Position numbers and translations under genes: made by a program
The notes under the pieces: generated by a model
Told to the model about the DNA's origin: nothing
The model's input: only the letters and a program-made list of their open reading frames with translations
Database searches by the model: none
Part shown: one piece after another, positions 7,915-14,173 of the stretch
Layout: the number at the start of each line of letters is the position of its first letter
Position numbering within the stretch: position 1 is the stretch's first letter
Assembly: GCA_023255965.1 (NCBI GenBank)
Contig: JAGDWE010000051.1
Span: forward strand, 2,838-19,685
Direction: 5' to 3'
DNA length: 16,848 bases
Source: Desulfurococcales archaeon
Lineage (GTDB): Archaea > Thermoproteota > Thermoprotei_A > Sulfolobales > NBVN01

Positions 7915-7927
7915 GTAATTTTAAGGT
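7915..7927 (-). promoter_or_regulatory. TATA-like promoter of the lipoyl-E2-lpdA-thiN operon
   Basis: On the minus strand this reads ACCTTAAAATTAC, lying about 20-30 nt before the TTG/GTG start of the lipoyl-domain gene, as expected for a leaderless archaeal transcript. T-rich DNA between the adh stop and this element (minus-strand T runs at 7950-7955) suggests the adh transcript ends before it and that this operon is transcribed on its own. Assigned by eye only. Confidence 0.4.
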
Positions 7928-7949
7928 TAATGAAGACGAGAATGAGGTA

Positions 7950-7969
7950 AAAATATATTATTTTTAAAA
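7950..7969 (-). terminator. T-rich termination region after the alcohol dehydrogenase gene
   Basis: On the minus strand the end of the adh gene runs into two T runs (TTAAAAATAATATATTTTTA). Short T-rich tracts on the non-template strand are the usual termination signal in archaea; no hairpin is seen. The assignment is by eye, and part of the tract overlaps the adh stop codon. Confidence 0.3.
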
Positions 7970-8974
7970 GGTTAGGACAGCTCTACCTTTAATCTCACCA
8001 TTCTTAAGCTTTTCTATAGCCTCATTAACTTCCTCAAACTTAAATAGCTCCACCCTCGGCCTAACCTTGCCGTTGGAGACTAGCTTAAGGCTTTGCATTA
8101 TATCGTTCCTAGTGAAACCTATATTACCAACTACCTTAATATCCTTCAATATCCAGTCTATAACCGGCAATGATAACTCACCTACTGGTAGACCAATTAA
8201 TACCAGAGTTCCACCAGGTCTTAATGACTCGTACGCCTGCCTCATGGCCTTAAGCGATTCGACCGTAGGTAAGGCTACATCAGCGCCCCCTAAGTCCTTA
8301 ATGTACTTTACCGGATCCTCCTTGGACGCATTAACTAAGTAGTCGGCGCCACACTCTTTAGCAAACTCTAACTTACTATCAAGGACGTCAACTGCAACGA
8401 CCTTAGCACCTAATGCCTTAGCTATCTGAACGGCATTATGTCCTAAGCCGCCTATACCGAATACAGCAACCATATCGCCGGGAACCACCCTAGATGCGAA
8501 GGTAAGTGCCCTATACGGAGTTGCTACTGCATCGGTGGCTGAGGTTGCCTCAGGGAATGGTACGTTATCTGGTAATTTAAGTAGGTGAGAAGCCGGGGCT
8601 CTAACGAATTCAGCATAACCACCATCCACGCTATACCCGGTATTCACCTGGTTCTCACATATATTCTCACGGCCAACTAAGCAATACCTACATCTACCGC
8701 AAGTCCACCAAAGCCATGATAGAGCAACTCTATCGCCGGGTTTCAAATGAGCAACTCCATCACCAACTACCTCAACAATGCCTGCGACTTCGTGGCCCAG
8801 TATATGAGGTAGCGGCTTAGGTAAGGGAATTTTCCCCTCAATAATCTCTAAGTCTGAATGACAAATCCCTACTGCCTTGACCTTAACTACCGCCTCACCG
8901 TAACCTGGCTTCGGTTCTGGAACCTCCCTAATAACTAAGGGTTTATTTAATTCCACAAGTAATGCCGCTCTCAT
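7964..8974 (-). CDS. Zinc-dependent, NAD-type alcohol dehydrogenase (MDR family)
   Basis: Medium-chain dehydrogenase that interconverts an alcohol and an aldehyde or ketone using NAD(H). 336 aa, normal for archaeal tetrameric enzymes. Catalytic-zinc ligands are Cys38 (GICHSD) and His61-Glu62 (GHEVAG); the third usual cysteine appears replaced by Asp151 in ATDAVAT. The structural-zinc lobe is intact: Cys92, Cys95, Cys98 and Cys106. The Rossmann motif GIGGLG is at about 176-181, and an acidic Asp199 at the end of the second strand favours NAD over NADP. The ATG at 8974 has GAGG about 9 nt upstream. It sits between the deacetylase and the lipoyl gene, inside the 2-oxoacid dehydrogenase cluster, so butanediol/acetoin chemistry is possible, but the substrate is not readable from sequence. 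Confidence 0.92.
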   Translation of the reverse strand: MRAALLVELNKPLVIREVPEPKPGYGEAVVKVKAVGICHSDLEIIEGKIPLPKPLPHILGHEVAGIVEVVGDGVAHLKPGDRVALSWLWWTCGRCRYCLVGRENICENQVNTGYSVDGGYAEFVRAPASHLLKLPDNVPFPEATSATDAVATPYRALTFASRVVPGDMVAVFGIGGLGHNAVQIAKALGAKVVAVDVLDSKLEFAKECGADYLVNASKEDPVKYIKDLGGADVALPTVESLKAMRQAYESLRPGGTLVLIGLPVGELSLPVIDWILKDIKVVGNIGFTRNDIMQSLKLVSNGKVRPRVELFKFEEVNEAIEKLKNGEIKGRAVLTF

Positions 8975-9006
8975 ACATTAATTCCTCATTATCAAATCTC
9001 CATAGA

Positions 9007-9022
9007 TAATTATAAATTTTTA
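9007..9022 (-). promoter_or_regulatory. TATA-like promoter of the alcohol dehydrogenase gene
   Basis: The minus strand reads AAAAATTTATAATT here, about 35-48 nt before the adh ATG, leaving room for a leader of roughly 10-15 nt that contains the GAGG ribosome-binding site. The surrounding 9000-9050 stretch is almost pure A/T, so other positions are possible. Confidence 0.4.
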
Positions 9023-9055
9023 ATAATAATATTAAATTTAATAATTAATTCGCTC

Positions 9056-9480
9056 CCTGACCTCTTCTTCGCCATGAAGGGCAGGGGGTCCCCAGCATTT
9101 ATTCGAGCTTACATCTGTAAGTTCATCTCATGTCGTCTAAACCACTTCAGAAGCTACTACTCTCACGTCTTAGGATGGAGCCGATATCACGCCATTAGGC
9201 AGCTCTATCCTTACAACCCTTTAAGCGACCCTAAGGTCTAGCTCTACAGCCTCTTATGACTACCTAACTACGCAGGGATGGCTTCCGCCCTTTAATGCCT
9301 CCTCAGAATGTTTGACCCCATCTTCAGCTTACCTAACATTAGGTTCAGCCGGTTTTATAGTATTCAGGGCTCTATCACCTCTCCAAACTTAAAGCCCTTT
9401 TAAGTCTCCAATATCCTTTCCTTCTAACCCACGCACGCTCAGCACATAGTCCATTTAATTCATTACCATTATTTAGCACA
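9056..9480 (-). mobile_element. Probable decayed IS200/IS605-family TnpB element (non-coding remnant)
   Basis: The gap between adh and the deacetylase gene has no intact reading frame on either strand. At 9056-9085 the minus strand resembles the right end of crenarchaeal TnpB elements: it reads ALHGEEEVRER in one frame, close to the common TnpB tail (LHGGEEVRE), with a decayed GCC/GGC hairpin at 9071-9082. Further up, broken pieces in shifting frames, interrupted by stops, look like other late TnpB segments, for example GDRALNTI near 9355-9380 and GVKHSEEALKGGSHP near 9275-9320. I infer an old, frameshifted tnpB fragment whose 5' end and TnpA partner are gone. Resemblance is judged from memory of such ends; the left boundary toward 9480 is arbitrary. 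Confidence 0.45.
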
Positions 9481-9517
9481 TCATGGAAGAAGCTATCTCG
9501 GTAAAGCCATTAGCGAT

Positions 9518-10588
9518 TCATAACTCTAACCCCCAGTAACGCTGAAGTATTTTAGATAGGTCCCTAACTAACTCCTTAGGCGGTTGAACAGGGGTAATCA
9601 AATCCATGCTTGCCTTGCTAATGCCGACTAGACCCTCAATATATGATTTAAAACCACTACTAATGCCCTTGCCGTATCCTCCCTCTAGGTTGGTAACTAC
9701 AGATTTAATTATACCCATCTTAAGTAAATTATTAAGATAGCTACCGATGCTTAAGTAAGTTGATTCAGTTATTTCTAAGTCAGTTAACGGGTCATCTACA
9801 TATGCATCAAATCCTGCTGAGACCACTACTGCCTCGGGCTTGAAGACATTTACTAGAGGTTCAACGACTTTACGGAGTATCCACATATATTGAGGATCGC
9901 CTGAACCGGCTGGTAGAGGTATGTTTATTTTACTCCCCTCAGCACCTGAACCGCCTACATCTGTTACTAAGCCGGTTCCCGGATATATGCCTCCCTCATG
10001 TATATCGATATGCACTACATTAGGTTCGTACCAGAATACCTCCTGCGTTCCATTGCCGTGATGGGCATCGAAGTCGATGATCAACACCTTCCTAACGGCC
10101 TCCAATAATGTCTTAGCAGCTATTGCAGCATAATTAAATATGCAGAAACCTAAAGTTGGTGCGCCTAATGCACGGCCTCTCACGCCTGCATGATGACCTC
10201 CTGGGCGAGGCATAATGAGCCATAGGCCGCCGATTGTTGCCGCCTTAGATGCCACTTCATAAGCTGACGTAGCAAACCTAGCAGCCACGTTAAATGTGTA
10301 CTCATTTACATACGTATCTGGGTCGATGTAATGGAAGCCCTTACTACATTCTAACTTAATAAATTCTACGTAGTCTGCTTCATGAATTTTAAGAAGTGGG
10401 TTGATATTCGGCTCACTAGTACTAACGAATTTAATTAGGCTCCAAGCAGGCGAGCTCCTCAAGGAGTTAAGAGCTATATCGAGACGTTCAGGTCTTTCAG
10501 GATGTCGTCCATATGGATCCCTATGTAGTTTATGGATCTCATCGTAGACCACGGTCAACTTAAATACATCATTGCGATTAAATTCCAT
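9518..10588 (-). CDS. Histone deacetylase / AcuC / acetylpolyamine amidohydrolase family deacetylase
   Basis: Zinc-dependent amide hydrolase of the arginase-deacetylase fold. 356 aa, normal for the family. Motifs: RHPERPERL (28-36), active-site His132-His133 in PRPGGHHAGV, zinc ligands Asp174 and His176 in IDFDAHHGNGTQ, third ligand Asp261 in SAGFDAYVDDPL, and the transition-state Tyr305 in LEGGYG. All catalytic residues are present. Bacterial AcuC relatives lie in acetoin-utilisation operons and deacetylate acetyl-CoA synthetase; others act on acetylpolyamines or protein lysines. Its place directly after E1-beta in an acyl-CoA-producing cluster fits control of metabolic enzymes by deacetylation, but this is inference. 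Start is the ATG at 10588, preceded by GGGTG at close range and a TATA-like box. Confidence 0.9.
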   Translation of the reverse strand: MEFNRNDVFKLTVVYDEIHKLHRDPYGRHPERPERLDIALNSLRSSPAWSLIKFVSTSEPNINPLLKIHEADYVEFIKLECSKGFHYIDPDTYVNEYTFNVAARFATSAYEVASKAATIGGLWLIMPRPGGHHAGVRGRALGAPTLGFCIFNYAAIAAKTLLEAVRKVLIIDFDAHHGNGTQEVFWYEPNVVHIDIHEGGIYPGTGLVTDVGGSGAEGSKINIPLPAGSGDPQYMWILRKVVEPLVNVFKPEAVVVSAGFDAYVDDPLTDLEITESTYLSIGSYLNNLLKMGIIKSVVTNLEGGYGKGISSGFKSYIEGLVGISKASMDLITPVQPPKELVRDLSKILQRYWGLEL

Positions 10589-10605
10589 AACACCCTCATT
10601 AGTAT

Positions 10606-10640
10606 GTTTACTTAATGAGGTTATTAAAAATGTAGTAAAC
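10606..10640 (-). promoter_or_regulatory. TATA-like promoter with flanking dyad before the deacetylase gene
   Basis: On the minus strand TTTTTAATAAC (10620-10630) lies 32-42 nt before the deacetylase ATG. It sits in the middle of a perfect 7-bp inverted repeat, GTTTACT (10606-10612) and AGTAAAC (10634-10640), which would place a dimeric regulator over the TATA box. The same A/T-rich DNA directly follows the E1-beta stop and could act as a T-run terminator for E1. Both readings are by eye. Confidence 0.35.
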
Positions 10641-10649
10641 TAAAGTACT

Positions 10650-11639
10650 CTATCTCTTGTATTTCATTACCTTCTTAATAGCGTTAATTAATTTCTCCTC
10701 ATTAGGCAGGAATGCGTTATAAGCTTTAGGCGAGAATGGCGGGGGTATGTCCTCAGCAGCTAATCTAATTACCGGTGCATTAAGGTACTCGTATGCCTCC
10801 TCAGCAACTATAGCCGCTACCTCAGCACCTACTCCCGCCGTCTTATGGTCAGGCTCGATTATCACTAAACGTCCTGTTTTCTTAACCGACTCTATGAGCG
10901 TCCTTTTATCGAATGGATTTAAAGTCCTAGGGTCTACTACCTCAACACTGATGCCTTCAGCCTCTAACTTCTTGGCAGCCGATAATGCTACATGAACCAT
11001 ATAAGATAATGCAAATACTGTTACGTCATTACCCTCACGCTTAATATCAGCCTGACCTAATGGAATGAGGTATTCCTCCTCAGGCACGGGTCCTTTAATC
11101 CTATATAGCGCGGCACACTCTATGAATATGTCCGGGTTCTCATCCCTTATTGCTGACTTAAGCAGCCCCTTAGCATCATATGGCGTTGAAGGTACCTCAA
11201 TGTAGAAGCCTGGTATGTTCATGAGGAATGCCGGATAGAACTGTGAGTGCTGTGCTGCGGCATATCTATATAGGCCATACTGGGTCCTAATAACTGCTGG
11301 CACCTTCAATTTACCTCCGGTCATGAATCTGATCTTAGGTAGGTGATTAATTAATTGATCTCCTGCGCACATTAGAAAGTCCATGTACATTATCTCAGCA
11401 ACGGGCCTCATGCCGGCTATCGCAGCGCCTATGGCGGCACCAACTATGGCAGTCTCAGATATAGGTGTGTCCCTAACTCTCTCAGGGCCGAATTCCTCGT
11501 AAAGTCCTTGAGTGACCTTAAATACGCCGCCAATGATCCCTATGTCCTCGCCCATTAGAAATACCCTCTCATCCCTCCTCATCTCCTCTCTTAACGCCTC
11601 ATTTAAGGCCTGCACATAGGTTATCTCACGTGCTGCCAT
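10650..11639 (-). CDS. 2-oxoacid dehydrogenase E1 component, beta subunit
   Basis: Pairs with the alpha subunit to form the ThDP-dependent decarboxylase of the complex. From ATG 11637-11639 it has 329 aa (MAAREITYVQAL), normal length. Visible: GEDIG near residue 30; the ISETAIVGAAIGAA segment with the glutamate that activates the thiazolium ring (about Glu62); AAQHSQ with the conserved His (about 131); and the C-terminal transketolase-like domain with VVDPRTLNPFD and EPDHKTAGVGAEV. In-frame GTG and ATG lie 9 and 3 nt upstream, but GAGGTGA at the end of the alpha gene has a 5-nt spacer to the chosen ATG. The segment before AAQHSQ (YGLYRYA) differs from the common glycine-rich version. Substrate is undetermined; acetoin, pyruvate and branched-chain forms are all possible. 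Confidence 0.93.
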   Translation of the reverse strand: MAAREITYVQALNEALREEMRRDERVFLMGEDIGIIGGVFKVTQGLYEEFGPERVRDTPISETAIVGAAIGAAIAGMRPVAEIMYMDFLMCAGDQLINHLPKIRFMTGGKLKVPAVIRTQYGLYRYAAAQHSQFYPAFLMNIPGFYIEVPSTPYDAKGLLKSAIRDENPDIFIECAALYRIKGPVPEEEYLIPLGQADIKREGNDVTVFALSYMVHVALSAAKKLEAEGISVEVVDPRTLNPFDKRTLIESVKKTGRLVIIEPDHKTAGVGAEVAAIVAEEAYEYLNAPVIRLAAEDIPPPFSPKAYNAFLPNEEKLINAIKKVMKYKR

Positions 11640-11644
11640 CATAC

Positions 11645-12634
11645 TCACCTCACGTAAACGAACTGCTTTACAAAGTCCAGATCCGGCTCCTCACTCTCTC
11701 TAGCAAATTTAACTGCGTCTTCGATTTCCTCCTCAACCCTTCTCTCAATATTTACTAGGACGTCTTCAGCGACGATGCCCTTACTTAGTAGTAGGTCCTT
11801 CAACCTCTTTATAGGGCATCTCTGCTTCCATGCCTCAACCTCCTCCTTAGGTCTGTAGGGGCCTAAGTAGTACATTCCATGGTCTAACCACCTATACGTC
11901 CTAGCCTCAATCAACGTAGGTCCTTCCCCCCTCCTAGCGCGTTCAACAGCCTCTAAAGTGGTTTTATAGACTTCAATTACGTCATTGCCGTCAACTACCT
12001 TGCCAGGGATATTGTACGCTACTGCCCTATCAGCTATTTCCTTGGCAGCTACTGACCTACTTACATGCGTTGATATGGCGTAGAAGTTATTCTCACATAC
12101 GAATATTACAGGTAGCTTCCATATGGAAGCTAAGTTAAGGGCTTCATGGAATGCGCCAGTATTAGTAGCCCCATCACCGAAGAATGAAACTACGACATTG
12201 TCCCTCCTCTGCATCTTCATTGCTAACGCGACTCCTACAGCTATTGGTATGTTACCTCCTACTATGGCTGATGAAAATATAACACCTACTTCAGGCTCAG
12301 TACTATGCATTGACCCTCCAATGCCCTTACACACACCTGTCTTCCTACCGAATAATTCAGCCATTAAATACCTTGGGTGTATGCCCTTAGCTAGGCTATG
12401 TCCATGCCCTCTATGGGTGCTTAATATATAGTCATCCTTCCTTAATGCAGAACAAACACCTACGGCAACCGCCTCCTCACCTATGTAGCCATGTGCAATG
12501 CCGGGTATTTCACCGGCTCTATACAATTCAACTACCTTCTCCTCAAATCTCCTAATAAGGATCATCTTATAGTACATATCTAGAAGTACCTCCTTGCTTA
12601 TCTCGCTAATACTTGAACTCATATTAAGCCCCAT
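11645..12634 (-). CDS. 2-oxoacid dehydrogenase E1 component, alpha subunit
   Basis: Carries the ThDP-Mg2+ binding site of the complex's decarboxylase. 329 aa, normal for archaeal/bacterial heterotetrameric E1. The ThDP motif runs from GDGATNTG (153-160) to ENN (181-183); THRGHGHSLAKG (74-84) and GIGGSMH (104-110) are further family markers, the latter resembling acetoin- and branched-chain-type enzymes. The loop that usually reads GHxxxDP reads DHGMYYLGP here (251-259), so glycine and the loop aspartate are missing. Start ATG at 12634 is about 25 nt from a TATA-like box, fitting a leaderless transcript; an in-frame ATG at 12622 is an alternative. E1-beta starts 5 nt after the stop, so it is the first gene of this operon. 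Confidence 0.94.
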   Translation of the reverse strand: MGLNMSSSISEISKEVLLDMYYKMILIRRFEEKVVELYRAGEIPGIAHGYIGEEAVAVGVCSALRKDDYILSTHRGHGHSLAKGIHPRYLMAELFGRKTGVCKGIGGSMHSTEPEVGVIFSSAIVGGNIPIAVGVALAMKMQRRDNVVVSFFGDGATNTGAFHEALNLASIWKLPVIFVCENNFYAISTHVSRSVAAKEIADRAVAYNIPGKVVDGNDVIEVYKTTLEAVERARRGEGPTLIEARTYRWLDHGMYYLGPYRPKEEVEAWKQRCPIKRLKDLLLSKGIVAEDVLVNIERRVEEEIEDAVKFARESEEPDLDFVKQFVYVR

Positions 12635-12651
12635 AATAAGAGTTAAGATGT

Positions 12652-12664
12652 AGTTAAATACTTA
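12652..12664 (-). promoter_or_regulatory. TATA-like promoter of the E1 operon
   Basis: The minus strand reads TAAGTATTTAACT, centred about 24 nt before the E1-alpha ATG at 12634, which fits a leaderless archaeal transcript. A second A/T-rich box on the other side (ATTAATTAAT, 12668-12677) may serve the divergent DUF1847-like gene. Confidence 0.45.
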
Positions 12665-12692
12665 AGCATTAATTAATCTTGGCGTTCAAGCG

Positions 12693-13299
12693 ATTAGATC
12701 ACCTAATTGTGCCTACTGCGAGTCCAAGCCATGTAGTAGGAACCCGAATGCGTCTAAGCCTAATTTCTGTCCGATGCTTACCTATAGTGATGTCATTAGG
12801 AACTCCCTAAATAAGTATGAGGGATTTATTAGGGAACTGCATCGAATTTCATCGACAGTTGAGAAAGAGGGATATTGTGCACGGTCTAGGGTACATGAGG
12901 TTAAGGAACTTGCCAGCAAGTTAGGCATTAAGAAGCTAGGTATAGCGTTCTGCATCGGCTTAAGTAATGAGGCAAAGGCTATTGTTAAGTATTTCGAGGA
13001 CGATGGGTTTGAAGTTTACTCAGTGTGTTGCAAATGTGGAGGAGTTGATAAGATGTGGATAGGGCTTTCTGAGGATCAGAAGCTAATCCCCGGCTCTCAT
13101 GAATCGATGTGTAATCCTCTAACACAAGCTGAGTTGCTTAACCATGTTGGTACGGAATTAAACGTCGTCGTAGGGCTTTGTGTCGGGCATGATGCATTCT
13201 AAGGCCCCAGTAGCCTACTTAATAGCTAAGGATGGGGTTACAGGACACAATCCAGCTGCGGCAATATATGCATCTAACTACTTTAGAAATAAGCTTTAA
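12693..13299 (+). pseudogene. DUF1847-type cysteine-rich protein, disrupted by a frameshifting deletion
   Basis: The reading frame open from 12666 encodes a DUF1847-like protein of unknown function, probably metal-binding. Starting at 12708 it gives CAYCESKPCSRN and then NFCPML, an N-terminal cysteine cluster (C-x2-C-x4-C, then C), followed by KLGIAFCIGLSNEA, VCCKCGGVD, the CNPLTQAELLN segment and NVVVGLCVGHDAF, where a stop occurs at 13200-13202. From 13198 the +1 frame continues the family's C-terminus, SKAPVAYLIAKDGVTGHNP (to the TAA at 13297-13299). Family members usually have about five more residues (like LFxKY) between these parts, so about 14 nt seem deleted. No ATG, GTG or TTG lies in frame before the cysteine cluster; the first ATG (12774) would remove it. 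ATT at 12693, 25 nt after an A/T box, is the only start-like codon near. Likely a pseudogene. Confidence 0.75.
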
Positions 13300-13306
13300 T
13301 TAAATT
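13294..13306 (+). promoter_or_regulatory. TATA-like element before the SDR gene
   Basis: CTTTAATTAAATT lies 29-41 nt before the TTG start of the SDR gene, leaving room for a short leader that carries GGTG at 13324-13327. It overlaps the last codons of the broken DUF1847-type gene. By-eye assignment. Confidence 0.35.
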
Positions 13307-13334
13307 CCCTCAACATATTACATGGTGTCCGTAT

Positions 13335-14096
13335 TTGAGGTTAGCTGGTCGTGTTGCGTTGATTACCGGCGGCGCTAGGGGGATTGGGAGGGCTATTGCT
13401 GAGGAGTTCCTCAAGGAGGGCGCTAAGGTAGTTATACTAGACGTGCTCCAGGAGGAGCTGAGCAGGACTGTGAGTGAGCTAAGCAGGCTAGGGGACGTAA
13501 TGGGACTTAGGGTAGACATAACGAACAAGGAAGAAGTAGTAAGGGCAGTAGGTAAGGTAGTAGAGAAACACGGGAGAATAGACATACTAGTAAACAATGC
13601 CGGGGCCTTCCTCCAGAAGCCAGCTCTTGAGATGGATTTAGAGGACTGGAATCGGGTGATTAATGTTAATTTAACCGCTGTATTCCTAGTGAGTCAGGCA
13701 GTTGCTAAGTACATGGTTAAGTTGGGTGGTGGAGTGATTATTAATATATCATCGATGCTTGGGTTAATGGGGTTGGAGTTAAGGAGTGCTTACTGCGCTA
13801 GTAAGGCAGGCGTCATAGGATTGACTAAGGCACTAGCTGTTGAGTGGGCTAAGTATGGCATCAGGGTGGTGGCAGTTGCTCCGGGTTATATAGCTACTGA
13901 GAGGGTTATAGACTTAGCTCGTAGGGGCATAGTGAATGAGGCTGAGTTGAGGAGGAGGACGCCGTTAGGCAGGTTGGGTAGGCCTGATGAGGTAGCTAAG
14001 CTAGTTACTTACCTAGCATCTGATGATGCTAGCTATATAAGTGGGGAGGTAATCCTAATCGACGGTGGCTACACAGCTAATGCAGGTCCGCTTTAG
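13335..14096 (+). CDS. Short-chain dehydrogenase/reductase (classical SDR, probably NAD-type)
   Basis: Oxidoreductase of the classical SDR family, similar in layout to 3-oxoacyl-ACP reductases, glucose and diol dehydrogenases; substrate unknown. 253 aa, normal length. Cofactor motif TGGARGIG (11-18), Asp36 at the end of the second strand (NAD preference), Asp61, NNAG (87-90), Asn111, catalytic Ser139/140, Tyr153 and Lys157 (YCASK), and APGYIATE after the active site. Start is TTG at 13335: no ATG is available in frame, and GGTG at 13324-13327 has a 7-nt spacer. Codon choice shifts inside the gene: about 13430-13615 prefers GTA, ATA, CTA and AGC, whereas the rest uses GTT, ATT and TTA like the neighbours. 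A link to the alcohol dehydrogenase or to diol metabolism is possible but unproven. Confidence 0.93.
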   Translation: MRLAGRVALITGGARGIGRAIAEEFLKEGAKVVILDVLQEELSRTVSELSRLGDVMGLRVDITNKEEVVRAVGKVVEKHGRIDILVNNAGAFLQKPALEMDLEDWNRVINVNLTAVFLVSQAVAKYMVKLGGGVIINISSMLGLMGLELRSAYCASKAGVIGLTKALAVEWAKYGIRVVAVAPGYIATERVIDLARRGIVNEAELRRRTPLGRLGRPDEVAKLVTYLASDDASYISGEVILIDGGYTANAGPL

Positions 14097-14102
14097 CGCA
14101 TA

Positions 14103-14131
14103 CGTTTTTCGAACCAATTAATTATTTTTCA
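14103..14131 (+). terminator. T-rich termination region after the SDR gene
   Basis: Two short T runs (GTTTTTC at 14105-14111 and ATTTTTC at 14125-14131) follow the SDR stop within 35 nt. No hairpin is present. T-tract termination is the usual archaeal mode; assigned by eye. Confidence 0.35.
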
Positions 14132-14141
14132 AACGACTTCA

Positions 14142-14155
14142 GTATGTTATACGTA
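14142..14155 (+). promoter_or_regulatory. TATA-like promoter of the citrate synthase-like/isocitrate dehydrogenase operon
   Basis: ATGTTATACGTACT lies about 20-32 nt before the ATG at 14174, the position expected for a leaderless transcript. ACTTTAATTT at 14154-14163 is another A/T-rich candidate but is too near the start for a TATA box. Confidence 0.35.
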
Positions 14156-14173
14156 CTTTAATTTCATTAAGTA

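Noticed and set aside
13310..13597. Long open frame antisense to the start of the SDR gene.
   Set aside because: It is low-complexity (Ser/Thr/Leu/Pro-rich) and mirrors the strongly conserved SDR on the other strand; the lack of stops comes from local codon use.
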